Positions 1-8,508 of a stretch of 64,000 bases of DNA are shown here, piece after piece. Numbering within the stretch: position 1 is the stretch's first letter; every line of letters begins with the position of its first letter. The position numbers and the translations under genes are program-made. The notes under the pieces were generated by a model that ran no database searches, was not told the origin of the DNA, and saw only the letters and a list, made by a program, of their open reading frames with translations. Origin of the DNA: REEB95 sp963810055 (GTDB lineage Bacteria; Pseudomonadota; Alphaproteobacteria; ATCC43930; CGMCC-115725); contig CAWEME010000007.1 of assembly GCA_963810055.1 (NCBI GenBank), positions 84,840-148,839 of the forward strand. Reading direction: 5' to 3'.

Positions 1-180
1 CCGCAATGGGGCACGCGCATGCGCGGCACCGGCCCCTATGCCGAGATGCTGCGCATACGCTTTGAGACCGCAACCCGGCGCTTGAAGCTCAACCTCAATC
101 GCGGCCGGCTGTGGCGGCTCGACACCAGCCGGTTTTCGCCGCCGGCGCGCGAGGAAAGACAGCTCCGCCTCTTCGCCTGA
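1..180 (+). CDS. C-terminus of a probable PA0069-family radical SAM protein (partial)
   Basis: Frame 1 is open from the first base to a TGA ending at 180 and gives 59 residues. It includes WGTRMRGTGPYAEMLRIRF and ends in RQLRLF. The R-G-x-G-P-x-A-E segment followed by a basic helix, a linker and a short aromatic tail resembles the end of the PA0069-like (SplB-related) radical SAM proteins that often precede rnhB in alphaproteobacteria. The CxxxCxxC cluster would lie upstream of the window and cannot be checked, so the family call rests on the tail and the neighbourhood. Confidence 0.55.
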   Translation, partial: PQWGTRMRGTGPYAEMLRIRFETATRRLKLNLNRGRLWRLDTSRFSPPAREERQLRLFA

Positions 181-232
181 TCGGGCCCGATGGCGCTTGC
201 CACGACTCAAGATCGTCGTGTCTGCTGGCGTT

Positions 233-856
233 ATGCCCGATTTCGCCTTCGAGCGCACATGCCAGGGGCCGGTCTGCGGCATCGACGAGGCCGGGCGCGG
301 GCCCTTGGCCGGGCCGGTGGTGGCGGCGGCGGTGGTGCTCGACCGGCGGCTGCTGCCGCGCTGCTTGCGCCGGGGCATCGACGATTCCAAGAAACTGTCG
401 CCCGAGACGCGCGAGGAATTGGCGGCGCTGTTATGGGCCAACGCCGCGATCGGCGTGGGCGCGGCCAGCGTCGCCGAAATCGACCGCGTCAACATTCTCC
501 AGGCCTCGCTCCTCGCCATGCGCCGCGCCTTCGCGGCCTTGCCGCAATGTCCGCTCTCGGCGCTGATCGACGGCGACCGCGCCCCGGAGCTGCCCTGCGC
601 GACGCGGGCGGTGGTGGGCGGCGACGGGCGGTCGCTTTCCATCGCCGCCGCCTCGATCATCGCCAAGGTGACGCGCGACAGGCTGATGCGGGCCTTGGCC
701 CTGCGCTATCCGGGCTATGGCTGGGAACACAATATGGGCTACCCCACGCCGGAGCACCGCGAAGCCTTGACGGCGCTGGGGCCGACGCCGCATCACCGCC
801 GCTCCTTCGCGCCGGTCCAGCTAATACTCGGATTCGACTCCAGGAAATCCGCTTAA
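233..856 (+). CDS. rnhB: Ribonuclease HII
   Basis: Cytoplasmic endonuclease that cuts the RNA strand of RNA-DNA hybrids and removes misincorporated ribonucleotides. The 207-residue product has CGIDEAGRGPLAGPV with the first acidic pair near D18-E19, then a DGD segment and SIIAKVTRDRLM carrying the remaining catalytic Asp. Its length is normal for the family. The ATG at 233 is preferred because the conserved domain begins a few residues later. A TTG at 197 in the same frame would add 12 residues with no family match. It follows the radical SAM gene closely and precedes ccrM. Its TAA stop lies inside a TTAACCAT element. Confidence 0.93.
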   Translation: MPDFAFERTCQGPVCGIDEAGRGPLAGPVVAAAVVLDRRLLPRCLRRGIDDSKKLSPETREELAALLWANAAIGVGAASVAEIDRVNILQASLLAMRRAFAALPQCPLSALIDGDRAPELPCATRAVVGGDGRSLSIAAASIIAKVTRDRLMRALALRYPGYGWEHNMGYPTPEHREALTALGPTPHHRRSFAPVQLILGFDSRKSA

Positions 857-978
857 CCATCTGAATCCACAAAGCTATTGACCTCCCGAGTCGCGCGGGC
901 GCATAACTTCGCGCTTCGAGTCGGCGCGGGGGAAAACGCGCGCGAGGCTGGAACCGGGCGGGGAGAAATGCGGGATTC
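831..978. promoter_or_regulatory. Cluster of six GANTC sites and a TTAACCAT element at the ccrM promoter
   Basis: GANTC, the sequence CcrM methylates, occurs at 831-835, 836-840, 863-867, 888-892, 918-922 and 974-978. That is six sites in 148 bp covering the end of rnhB, the promoter region and the first ccrM codons. TTAACCAT at 853-860 equals a CtrA-type half-site reported for alphaproteobacteria. The arrangement suggests that methylation state and CtrA control ccrM, as in Caulobacter. The sites are directly visible; the regulation is inferred. Confidence 0.6.
878..907 (+). promoter_or_regulatory. Probable sigma-70 type promoter of ccrM
   Basis: TTGACC at 878-883 is followed after 18 bp by CATAAC at 902-907, a plausible -35/-10 pair. 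It lies between the TTAACCAT element and the ATG at 968. One GANTC site falls in the spacer at 888-892. Confidence 0.4.
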
Positions 979-2077
979 GGGGGAAGCGGCGGACGGGCTT
1001 TTGGGCGAGGTGCTCACCGGCGACTGCATCGCCACCATGGCGCGGCTGCCGGAGGGCGCGGTCGATCTGGTGTTCGCCGATCCGCCCTATAACCTGCAAT
1101 TGAACGGCGACCTGCACCGCCCCGACCACAGCCGGGTCGACGCGGTCGACGACGATTGGGACAAATTCGCCGATTTCAGCGCTTACGACCGCTTCAGCCG
1201 CGCTTGGCTCGACGGCGCGCGGCGGCTCCTCAAGCCCGACGGCACGCTCTGGGTCATCGGCTCCTATCACAACATCTACCGCCTGGGCGCGATCCTCCAG
1301 GATTTGGGATATTGGATCCTCAACGACATCGTCTGGCGCAAGAGCAACCCGATGCCGAATTTCCGCGGCCGGCGCTTCACCAACGCGCATGAGACGCTGC
1401 TGTGGTGCGCCAAATCACGCGACAGCAAATACACCTTCAACTACCAAGCGATGAAATCGCTCAACGACGACGTGCAGATGCGCAGCGACTGGCTGTTTCC
1501 GCTCTGCACCGGCGCGGAGCGGCTGAAGCAGGAAGACGGCAAGAAGGCGCATCCGACGCAGAAGCCCGAGGCGCTGCTGCATCGCGTGCTGCTGGCCGCG
1601 ACCAAGCCGGACGACCTGGTGCTCGACCCGTTCTTGGGCACCGGCACCACCGGCGCGGTGGCCAAGCGCCTGGGCCGCCGCTTCATCGGCATCGAGCGCG
1701 AGAAGGACTACGCCAAGATCGCGCGCGCGCGGATCGAAGCGGTCGAGCCGGCCTCGCCCGAGGATTTCGCGGCATCCCAGGAAAAGCGCCAGGAAAAGCG
1801 CATCCCCTTCGGCGCGCTGGTCGAGGCCGGGCTGTTGAAGCCGGGCGCGGTGCTGTGCGACGCCTCGCGCCGCTGGACCGCCAAGGTGCGCGCCGACGGC
1901 AGCGTGATCTCGGCCGAAACCAAGGGCTCGATCCACAAGGTGGGCGCCGAGCTGCAAGGCGCGCCGGCCTGCAACGGCTGGGCCTTCTGGCATGTCGATT
2001 TTGGCGGCAAGCTGGTCTCGATCGACGTGCTGCGGCAGAAATTCCGCGCCGAAACGGGAATCGCCAAGAGCTCCTAG
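968..2077 (+). CDS. ccrM: CcrM-type adenine DNA methyltransferase (GANTC)
   Basis: Cell-cycle DNA methyltransferase that methylates adenine in GANTC. The 369-residue product is a beta-class enzyme: the catalytic motif DPPY is at 38-41, inside FADPPYNLQLNG, and precedes the SAM-binding motif DPFLGTGTTGAVAKRLG near 219. The last 100 or so residues form the C-terminal extension seen in CcrM, with WTAKVRADGSV and a final VDFGGKLVSIDVLR segment. ATG 968 is chosen because GGGGAGA lies just upstream. An in-frame TTG at 878 would sit inside the promoter. The stop abuts the stop of the convergent mutY gene with no bases between. The enzyme probably regulates its own promoter through the GANTC cluster. 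Confidence 0.93.
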   Translation: MRDSGEAADGLLGEVLTGDCIATMARLPEGAVDLVFADPPYNLQLNGDLHRPDHSRVDAVDDDWDKFADFSAYDRFSRAWLDGARRLLKPDGTLWVIGSYHNIYRLGAILQDLGYWILNDIVWRKSNPMPNFRGRRFTNAHETLLWCAKSRDSKYTFNYQAMKSLNDDVQMRSDWLFPLCTGAERLKQEDGKKAHPTQKPEALLHRVLLAATKPDDLVLDPFLGTGTTGAVAKRLGRRFIGIEREKDYAKIARARIEAVEPASPEDFAASQEKRQEKRIPFGALVEAGLLKPGAVLCDASRRWTAKVRADGSVISAETKGSIHKVGAELQGAPACNGWAFWHVDFGGKLVSIDVLRQKFRAETGIAKSS

Positions 2078-3181
2078 TTACCCGCCCCCGCCGGCGCGGG
2101 CATGCGCGATCACCTTCTTCATCAAGCTGGGCAACGCCTGATCCTTGATCCGGCCGGGCAAAACCCATCGGCCATCGATCTTGGGGCCACCAGGCTTGGC
2201 GCGGCCCGTCACCGCGGCCGCCATGACCGTGAGATCAAGATCGAAATGCGTGAAGCCGTGCCGCACCGCGCCCGGCAGGCGCCGCCAGCGCGCGCGGCAG
2301 GGCGCGGAGCGGACCGCCTCCTTCTCGCCCCAGGGGCGGGATCGCCAGGAGGTCGAAGGCACCTCCATCATGCCGCCGAGCAGGCCCCGCTCCGGCCGGC
2401 GGCGCAGCAGCACCGCGCCGTCGGGCCGGACCGCCCAAAAGGCCACGCCATGCCGCCGCGGCTTGGGTTTCTTCGCCGTCCGGGCCGGCAGGCTTCCGGC
2501 GATGCCTTTGCTTCGCGCCCGGCAGGAACCCCGCCAGGGACACAAGCCGCATTTGGGTTTCACCGGCGTGCAGATCGCCGCGCCCAGATCCATCAGCGCC
2601 TGGGCGTAATCGCCCGGCCGAAATGCCGGAACCAGCCGCGCGGCCAGGCGGCGCAATTCGGGCTTGGCGGCGGGAAGCGGTGTTTTCACTAAATAAAGGC
2701 GGGCGATGACGCGCTCGCCATTGCCGTCGAGCGCCGAGGCCGGGAGATCGAAGGCGATGGCGGCGATGGCCGCCGCGGTATAGGCGCCGATGCCGGGAAG
2801 AGCGCGAAGATCCTTCTCGTCCGCGGGAAAACGCCCGCCCAGGCGCGCGGCCAATTGGCGGGCGCAAGCATGGAGATTGCGCGCCCGCGCGTAATAGCCC
2901 AGCCCCTGCCAGGCATGGAGCACGTCGTCCAAGGGCGCCCGCGCCAGAGCATGCACATCGGGCCAGCGTTCAAGGAAGCGCGTGAAATAAGGACCAACCG
3001 TTGCAACGGTGGTCTGCTGTAACATGATCTCGGACAGCCAGACGCGGTAGGGGTCCGGGGTCTCGGCCGCCTTGGCGCGCCAGGGCAGGACGCGGCGGTG
3101 GCGGTCGTACCAGGCGAGCAGCAGCGCCGGCAGCTTGGCGGCTTTGGGGAGCGAAGGGGGAATCGACGGGGGCTTGGCCAC
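2078..3181 (-). CDS. mutY: A/G-specific adenine glycosylase
   Basis: Base-excision repair enzyme that removes adenine mispaired with 8-oxoguanine. The 367-residue product has SEIMLQQTTVATV with the catalytic Glu near 51, the helix-hairpin-helix LPGIGAYTAAAI near 128-139, and the catalytic Asp in ALDGNGERVIARL near 152. The usual VDGNV is here LDGNG. A C-x6-C-x2-C-x5-C iron-sulfur loop (CTPVKPKCGLCPWRGSC) follows. The C-terminal third is a Nudix-like domain with GLLGGMMEVP. The start is GTG at 3181. It is divergent from the DUF721 gene and convergent with ccrM. Confidence 0.93.
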   Translation of the reverse strand: MAKPPSIPPSLPKAAKLPALLLAWYDRHRRVLPWRAKAAETPDPYRVWLSEIMLQQTTVATVGPYFTRFLERWPDVHALARAPLDDVLHAWQGLGYYARARNLHACARQLAARLGGRFPADEKDLRALPGIGAYTAAAIAAIAFDLPASALDGNGERVIARLYLVKTPLPAAKPELRRLAARLVPAFRPGDYAQALMDLGAAICTPVKPKCGLCPWRGSCRARSKGIAGSLPARTAKKPKPRRHGVAFWAVRPDGAVLLRRRPERGLLGGMMEVPSTSWRSRPWGEKEAVRSAPCRARWRRLPGAVRHGFTHFDLDLTVMAAAVTGRAKPGGPKIDGRWVLPGRIKDQALPSLMKKVIAHARAGGGG

Positions 3182-3231
3182 GGCCTATCCTATGCCAAAC
3201 ACCCAGCCGCGGGGCCAGGAGGCGGCCACCC

Positions 3232-3738
3232 ATGAACGACAAGCCGGTGAAAGACGGGCCGGAAACCAAGCGCTATGGCGGCATGCGCGCGCTGGCCGCG
3301 ACGCTGCCGCGCGTCGCATCCCCGGTGCTGGGCAAGCGTGGCTTTTCCGAGGCCCAGCTCATCGCCCAATGGCCGGCGGTGATCGGCGAGGAGCTGGCGC
3401 GGCACATGGCGCCGGAGCGGATTACCTTCGCGCGCGGCGGAAGGCGCGACGGCACCCTGCGGCTCCGGGTCGAGCCCGGTTTCGCGCTCGAGGCGCAGCA
3501 CCGCGAGCCGCAGCTGCTCGAGCGCATCAACGCCTTTTTCGGCTATCGCGCGGTGGCGCGGCTGGCGCTGATCCAGGGGCCGCTGCCGAGCGGCCCGGCG
3601 GCCAAGCCCGCGCCGCGGGCGTTGGCCGAGAACGAGCGCCGGGCGCTCGACCGCCGCCTCGCCGGCATCGAGGATCCCGGCTTGCGCGACGCGTTGCGGC
3701 GCCTGGGCGAAGCGGTGATCGGTTCCGGCAAATCCTGA
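3232..3738 (+). CDS. DUF721 (DciA-like) protein
   Basis: 168 residues with the DUF721 pattern: a helical N-terminus (AQLIAQWPAVIGEELARHMAPERI), then a beta segment GTLRLRVEPGFALEAQHREPQLLERINAFFG split by a basic loop. DciA proteins load the replicative helicase in bacteria lacking DnaC. Many alphaproteobacterial DUF721 proteins carry a shorter domain, and their role is less certain. The ATG at 3232 follows AGGAGG. The gene lies just upstream of the thioredoxin and smc genes, a common alphaproteobacterial order. The C-terminal 40 residues are Ala/Arg-rich and probably disordered. Confidence 0.75.
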   Translation: MNDKPVKDGPETKRYGGMRALAATLPRVASPVLGKRGFSEAQLIAQWPAVIGEELARHMAPERITFARGGRRDGTLRLRVEPGFALEAQHREPQLLERINAFFGYRAVARLALIQGPLPSGPAAKPAPRALAENERRALDRRLAGIEDPGLRDALRRLGEAVIGSGKS

Positions 3739-3762
3739 ACGGCAACTCGTTCGGCGCTCCGC

Positions 3763-3791
3763 TTGAATTGCCGGAAGTCTCGCCCTAGCAT
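3763..3791 (+). promoter_or_regulatory. Promoter upstream of the DsbA-type thioredoxin and smc
   Basis: TTGAAT (3763-3768), a 17-bp spacer and TAGCAT (3786-3791) make a good alphaproteobacterial housekeeping promoter. It lies 30 bp upstream of the ATG at 3822, in the short gap after the DUF721 gene, and probably drives dsbA and smc together. Confidence 0.55.
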
Positions 3792-3821
3792 CCCCCCAAT
3801 CTCAAACGGATAGAGTCTCGC

Positions 3822-4514
3822 ATGCGCAAAATCTGGTTGATCGCCGCCGCCTTGGCCTGGACCACGCTCGCTTTCGGCAGCGCCCGGGCCGCCGATGTGC
3901 CGCAGCTCCAACCCGGCGACCGGGTGCTGGGCAAGGCCGATGCGCCCATCGTCATCTTCGAATTCTTCTCGCTCACCTGCCCGCATTGCGCCGTTTTCGA
4001 CCAGGAGACCTTGCCCTTGGTCAAGAAGAACTGGATCGACACCGGCAAGGCCAAGCTGGTCTATCGCGACTTTCCGCTCGACCAAGAGGCGTTGTTCGCA
4101 GCGGCGGTGGCGCGCTGCCTGCCGCCCCAGCACTATCCCGGCTTCATCGACATGGTGTTCGCGAACCAGCGCGACTGGGCCACGGCCAGCGATTACAAGG
4201 CGGCGCTGGCGAAACTGGCCAAGATCGCCGGCATGAGCCAGCAGGATTTCGACGCCTGCACCGGCAACCAGAAAATGAGCGACGCCGTCATGGCCGCGGA
4301 GTTCGACGCGAAGAACCGTTACGGCATCGAATCGACGCCCACCTTCTTCGTCAACGGCAAGAAAGTGGTGGGCGAGCTGGCCTATCCGGATTTCGTCAAA
4401 TACCTTGCCGGCGACCCCGGTGCCGGCGCCACCGGCGTCGCCACCGCCGCCGCGGATGAGGGGATGCTCGACCGGGTCCGGCAGTGGTTCGGCGTCCTCA
4501 TGTCCCGCAGCTAA
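3822..4514 (+). CDS. Secreted DsbA-family thiol-disulfide oxidoreductase
   Basis: 230 residues. A signal peptide (MRKIWLIAAALAWTTLAFGSARA) with an ARA cleavage site precedes a thioredoxin fold with insertion. The active site LTCPHCAVFD has the two Cys at 53 and 56, and the cis-proline segment ESTPTFFVNGKKVVGE is near 170. CPHC matches DsbA-type periplasmic oxidants rather than DsbC/DsbG isomerases, but BdbD/DsbA-like proteins of this class vary in direction. A C-terminal Gly/Ala linker and short amphipathic tail follow. The gene ends 16 bp before smc and is probably cotranscribed with it. Confidence 0.88.
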   Translation: MRKIWLIAAALAWTTLAFGSARAADVPQLQPGDRVLGKADAPIVIFEFFSLTCPHCAVFDQETLPLVKKNWIDTGKAKLVYRDFPLDQEALFAAAVARCLPPQHYPGFIDMVFANQRDWATASDYKAALAKLAKIAGMSQQDFDACTGNQKMSDAVMAAEFDAKNRYGIESTPTFFVNGKKVVGELAYPDFVKYLAGDPGAGATGVATAAADEGMLDRVRQWFGVLMSRS

Positions 4515-4530
4515 GCGAAACACGGCACCC

Positions 4531-7500
4531 GTGCATTTTTCGAAACTCCGTCTCCACGGTTTCAAGTCCTTCGTCGATCCGACCGAACTCGTGATCGAGG
4601 CCGGGCTTACCGGAATCGTCGGCCCCAATGGCTGCGGCAAATCGAATCTAGTCGAGGCGCTGCGTTGGGTGATGGGCGAGACCTCGGCCAAGCGCCTGCG
4701 CGGCGGCGAGATGGACGACGTCATCTTCGCCGGCACCTCGGCGCGCCCCGCGCGCAACGTCGCCGAGGTGATGCTCCATCTCGACAACACCAGGCACGAC
4801 GCGCCGCAGCCCTACGGCGAGTTCGAGGAAATCCAGATCGCGCGGCGCATCGAGCGCGGCGTCGGCTCGGATTTCCGCATCAACGGCCACGAGAGGCGCG
4901 CGCGCGACGTGCAGCTCTTGTTCGCGGACGTGGCGACGGGCGCGCAGTCGAGCGGCATGATCAGCCAGGGACGGGTCGGCGCCATCATCACGGCGCGGCC
5001 GGCGGACCGCCGCGGCTTGCTGGAGGAAGCGGCCGGCATCTCGGGATTGCATTCGCGCCGTCACGAGGCCGAGCTGCGCTTGAACGGCGCCGAAACCAAT
5101 CTGGCGCGGCTCGACGATGTGCTGCAGACGCTCGAAGCCCAGCTGGAAGGCTTGAAGAAGCAAGCGCGCCAAGCCGCGCGTTATCGCCGGCTCAGCGACC
5201 ATATCCGCCGCGCCGAGGCGGCGGTGCAGCATCTGCGTTGGTTGGCGGCTTCGGCCGAGTTGACCGCCGCCGAGGAACGCCTGCGCGCCGCCGAACGCGT
5301 GGTGGCCGAGCGCACGACGGCCGCGTCGGCGGCCGAGCGGAACCGCGAGGCGGTTTCGGCCTTGCTGCCGGCGCTGCGCCAGGCCGAAGCCGTGGCCGCG
5401 GCGGAATTGCAGCGGCTCACTCTCGCGCGCCAGGGACTGGAAGAAGAGGAACGCCGCCTTACCGCCTCGCGCCTGGCGGCCGAGGCGCGGCTCGAACAGC
5501 TGGCGGCGGATTTGAAGCGCGAGGACGAGCTGGCCGGCGACGCCAAGACGGCGCTCGCGCGCCTTGAAGAAGAACGTGTTTCTCTGCGCGCGGCGCAGGA
5601 ACAGGAGCAGACGGTGCAGCGGCGCGCGGCCGAGGAACTCGCCCGCGTCACCGGAGAAGTCGCCGCGCTCGACGCCGAATTGACCCAGCTGACCGAACGC
5701 GTGGCATCCGACGAGGCGCGGCGCGCCGCGTTGACCGGCCGCATCAACGAATCCTCCGAACGCCTGCTCCGGCTCAAGGAACGCGAGGGCGAACTCGCCC
5801 TCCAGCGCGAAGCGCTCGAGGCCGAGGCGGCCGCTTCGGCCGTCAGCCCCGAAATAGCCGCCGCGTTGCGCGCCGCCGAGGACGCCGCCGACCAGAGCCG
5901 CGAGGCGGTGGCGGCGGCGGAACAAGCCTTGGCCGAGGCGAGGGCATCCGAGAACCAGGCGCGCGCGCCGCTCGAACAAGCCGAGATGCGCCGCGCCAAG
6001 CTCAGGGCCGAGGGCGAGGCGCTGGAGAAGATGCTCGCCGGGCCGGCCGAGGGGCGCTGGCCGCCGATCATCGACGCCTTGCAGGTCTCGCATGGCTACG
6101 AGGCGGCGCTGGGCGCCGCGCTGGGCGAGGATTTGACCGCGCCCGTCGACGAGACCGCCCCCTCTTACTGGTTCGCGCTCGCGGATTACACCGACGCGCC
6201 CGGATTGCCCGGCGGCGTGGAACCCCTGGCGCGCTTCGTCACCGCGCCCGCCGCGCTCGCCCGCCGCCTGCATCAGATCGGCGTGGTCGAGACGTCATCC
6301 GATGGGCAGCGGCTGCAAGGCGACTTGCGCCCCGGCCAGCGTCTGGTTAGCCGCGACGGCGGGCTGTGGCGCTGGGACGGCTTCCGCCGCGTGCCGGGCG
6401 CACCCGCCGCGGCGACCCAGCGGCTGGAACAACGCCACCGCTTCGCCGCCATCGAGCGCGAGCTGTCCGGTGCCGAGGCCGAGGCGGCGATGCACCGGAA
6501 TCTGCTGGACGAGGCCCAGCGTCAGACCCGCGACCGCGCCGAAGGCGATCGCGCCGCGCGCCAGGCCGCGCGCGAGGCCATGGACGAGCTGGCCAATGCC
6601 CGCGCCCAGGAGGCCGAGAAATCGCTCGCCGCCGCCGCCGTGGTGTCGCGCCGCGCCGCGCATGAAGAAGCGGCGCAGCGCTTGAGGCTCGACCTGGCCG
6701 AGACCGAAACCGAGATCGAAACCTGCCGCGCCGAACTCGCCAAGCTGCCCGATCCGGCGCTGGCGCGCGAGGCGGCGCAGGCGATGCGCTCCAATCTCTC
6801 CGAGCGCCGCGCCGTGCAGCAGGCGCAACAGGGCGAGCACGACCGGCTGCTGCGCGAGGCCGAGGCCCGGACGCAAAGACTGGCGGCCATCGGCGTCGAA
6901 TTCGGCTCCTGGTCGCAGCGCGCCGATGCCGCCGCGCGCCAGCGCCAGACGCTCGAGACGCGCCGCAACGAACTGCTTGCCGAGATCGAGGCGCTGGTCA
7001 AGCGGCCGGCCGAGATCGCGCATGAGCGCGAGCAACTCGCCGAGATCATCGAGCGATCCACGATCAAGCGGAACCAGACCGCGGACGAACTCGCCGCGGG
7101 CGAGACCAATCTCACCGAGGCGGACAAGGCCGCCCGCGCCGCGGAGGCTTTGGCCAGCGAAGCGCGCGAGGCGCGCGTGCGCGCCGAGGGGCAACGCGAC
7201 CAGGCGGTGCTCGCGCGCGACAACGTGGCGCAGGCGATATCCGAGAAACTCCAGATCAAGCCCGAAGAGACGCTGGCCGCGGCGGAGATCGACGAGGACA
7301 AGGAACTGCCCGACATGGCCAGCGCCACGGCCCGGCTCGAGCGGCTGATGCGCGAGCGCGACAACATGGGGCCGGTCAATCTGGTCGCCGAGGCGGAGGC
7401 GCAAGAGGTCGAAGAGAAGCTCACCAGCCTCAAGCGCGAGCGCGAGGATTTGACCGGCGCGATCGCGCGGCTGCGCCAGGGCATCGCCGCCCTGAACCGC

Positions 7501-7998
7501 GAAGGCCGCGAGCGGCTGCTGGCCGCCTTCGCCAAGGTCAACGATCATTTCAGCAAGCTGTTTGTGCGCCTGTTCGGCGGCGGGCGGGCGCATCTGACGC
7601 TCGATCAGGGCGACGAGCAGGATCCGCTCGAGGCGGGCCTCGAGATCATGGCGAGCCCGCCCGGCAAGAAATTGCAGTCGCTGTCGCTGTTGTCGGGCGG
7701 CGAGCAGGCGCTGACCGCGTTGGCGTTGCTGTTTGCCGTCTTTCTGACGAACCCGGCCCCGATCTGCGTGCTGGACGAGGTGGACGCGCCCCTGGACGAC
7801 GCCAATGTGGACCGCTTCTGCCGCCTGGTGGCCGAGATCGCCGAGAGCGCCGAGACCCGGTTCCTGATCATCACCCATCACCGCCTGACCATGGCGCGGG
7901 TCGACCGGCTCTACGGCGTCACCATGGGCGAGCACGGCATATCGCAACTGGTCTCGGTCGATCTCCAGCGCGTCGAAGAGCTGCGCCAGAGCGCCTGA
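4531..7998 (+). CDS. smc: Chromosome segregation SMC ATPase
   Basis: 1,155-residue condensin subunit that organises and segregates the chromosome. Walker A is GPNGCGKSNL near 31-40. Two long Glu/Ala/Arg-rich coiled coils flank a hinge around 510-620. The C-terminal head has LSGGEQALTALALLFAVF near 1055 and Walker B PICVLDEVDAPLDD near 1080. GTG 4531 is chosen because the product then begins MHFSKLRLHGFKSFVDP, the standard SMC N-terminus. Earlier codons overlap the dsbA-like gene in another frame. No frameshift interrupts this 3.5-kb gene. Confidence 0.95.
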   Translation: MHFSKLRLHGFKSFVDPTELVIEAGLTGIVGPNGCGKSNLVEALRWVMGETSAKRLRGGEMDDVIFAGTSARPARNVAEVMLHLDNTRHDAPQPYGEFEEIQIARRIERGVGSDFRINGHERRARDVQLLFADVATGAQSSGMISQGRVGAIITARPADRRGLLEEAAGISGLHSRRHEAELRLNGAETNLARLDDVLQTLEAQLEGLKKQARQAARYRRLSDHIRRAEAAVQHLRWLAASAELTAAEERLRAAERVVAERTTAASAAERNREAVSALLPALRQAEAVAAAELQRLTLARQGLEEEERRLTASRLAAEARLEQLAADLKREDELAGDAKTALARLEEERVSLRAAQEQEQTVQRRAAEELARVTGEVAALDAELTQLTERVASDEARRAALTGRINESSERLLRLKEREGELALQREALEAEAAASAVSPEIAAALRAAEDAADQSREAVAAAEQALAEARASENQARAPLEQAEMRRAKLRAEGEALEKMLAGPAEGRWPPIIDALQVSHGYEAALGAALGEDLTAPVDETAPSYWFALADYTDAPGLPGGVEPLARFVTAPAALARRLHQIGVVETSSDGQRLQGDLRPGQRLVSRDGGLWRWDGFRRVPGAPAAATQRLEQRHRFAAIERELSGAEAEAAMHRNLLDEAQRQTRDRAEGDRAARQAAREAMDELANARAQEAEKSLAAAAVVSRRAAHEEAAQRLRLDLAETETEIETCRAELAKLPDPALAREAAQAMRSNLSERRAVQQAQQGEHDRLLREAEARTQRLAAIGVEFGSWSQRADAAARQRQTLETRRNELLAEIEALVKRPAEIAHEREQLAEIIERSTIKRNQTADELAAGETNLTEADKAARAAEALASEAREARVRAEGQRDQAVLARDNVAQAISEKLQIKPEETLAAAEIDEDKELPDMASATARLERLMRERDNMGPVNLVAEAEAQEVEEKLTSLKREREDLTGAIARLRQGIAALNREGRERLLAAFAKVNDHFSKLFVRLFGGGRAHLTLDQGDEQDPLEAGLEIMASPPGKKLQSLSLLSGGEQALTALALLFAVFLTNPAPICVLDEVDAPLDDANVDRFCRLVAEIAESAETRFLIITHHRLTMARVDRLYGVTMGEHGISQLVSVDLQRVEELRQSA

Positions 7999-8038
7999 GG
8001 CGCCGGCGCGCAAAACGCCGCACGGACACGCTGTCGCC

Positions 8039-8067
8039 TTGACACCCCCCTCCCCGCCTTTTAGAAG
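8039..8067 (+). promoter_or_regulatory. Promoter of the F0 ATP synthase operon
   Basis: A perfect TTGACA (8039-8044), exactly 17 bp of C-rich spacer and TAGAAG (8062-8067) lie in the 143-bp gap between smc and atpI. Transcription would begin near 8075, about 67 nt before the atpI ATG. Confidence 0.7.
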
Positions 8068-8141
8068 TTGCGCGCGCCTGATCCGCCGAGTCGTGGGCCG
8101 CGCGGGCGACGATTTATCCAGGCTTCCCGGGTGGTTGGCCG

Positions 8142-8507
8142 ATGGGCGAAAACGATCCGCGCGCAAGCCTCAAGGAACTGGGCGACCGGCTCGATAAGGC
8201 GCGCGGCGAAATGAAACACGCCGCGCCGCCCGGCGGGACCGGAATCGGCAACACCCAGAGCGCGCTCGGCCAGGGCCTGCGCATCGGGGTCGAGCTGGTG
8301 GTGGCGGTGGTGGTATCGGTTGGTATCGGCTGGGCGCTCGACAACTGGTTCGGCACCAAGCCGCTGTTCATGGTGGTGTTCTTCTTCCTCGGCATCGGCG
8401 CCGGGATGTGGAACGTCTATCGCGCGGTGAAGGGCATGGGCTCGGCGATGGGCGTGCGGCGGGGAATGCCGGGGAACAAGACGTGGGACGACGAGGACGA
8501 GGATTGA
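8142..8507 (+). CDS. atpI: ATP synthase assembly protein AtpI (Atp1/2-like)
   Basis: 121 residues: a charged N-terminus, two transmembrane helices around 45-66 and 70-92, a basic GMGSAMGVRRG segment and an acidic tail (DDEDED). First gene of the F0 operon. AtpI proteins assist c-ring assembly and are not part of the finished enzyme. The stop overlaps the region just before the atpB GTG, with only one base between them. Confidence 0.85.
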   Translation: MGENDPRASLKELGDRLDKARGEMKHAAPPGGTGIGNTQSALGQGLRIGVELVVAVVVSVGIGWALDNWFGTKPLFMVVFFFLGIGAGMWNVYRAVKGMGSAMGVRRGMPGNKTWDDEDED

Positions 8508-8508
8508 C

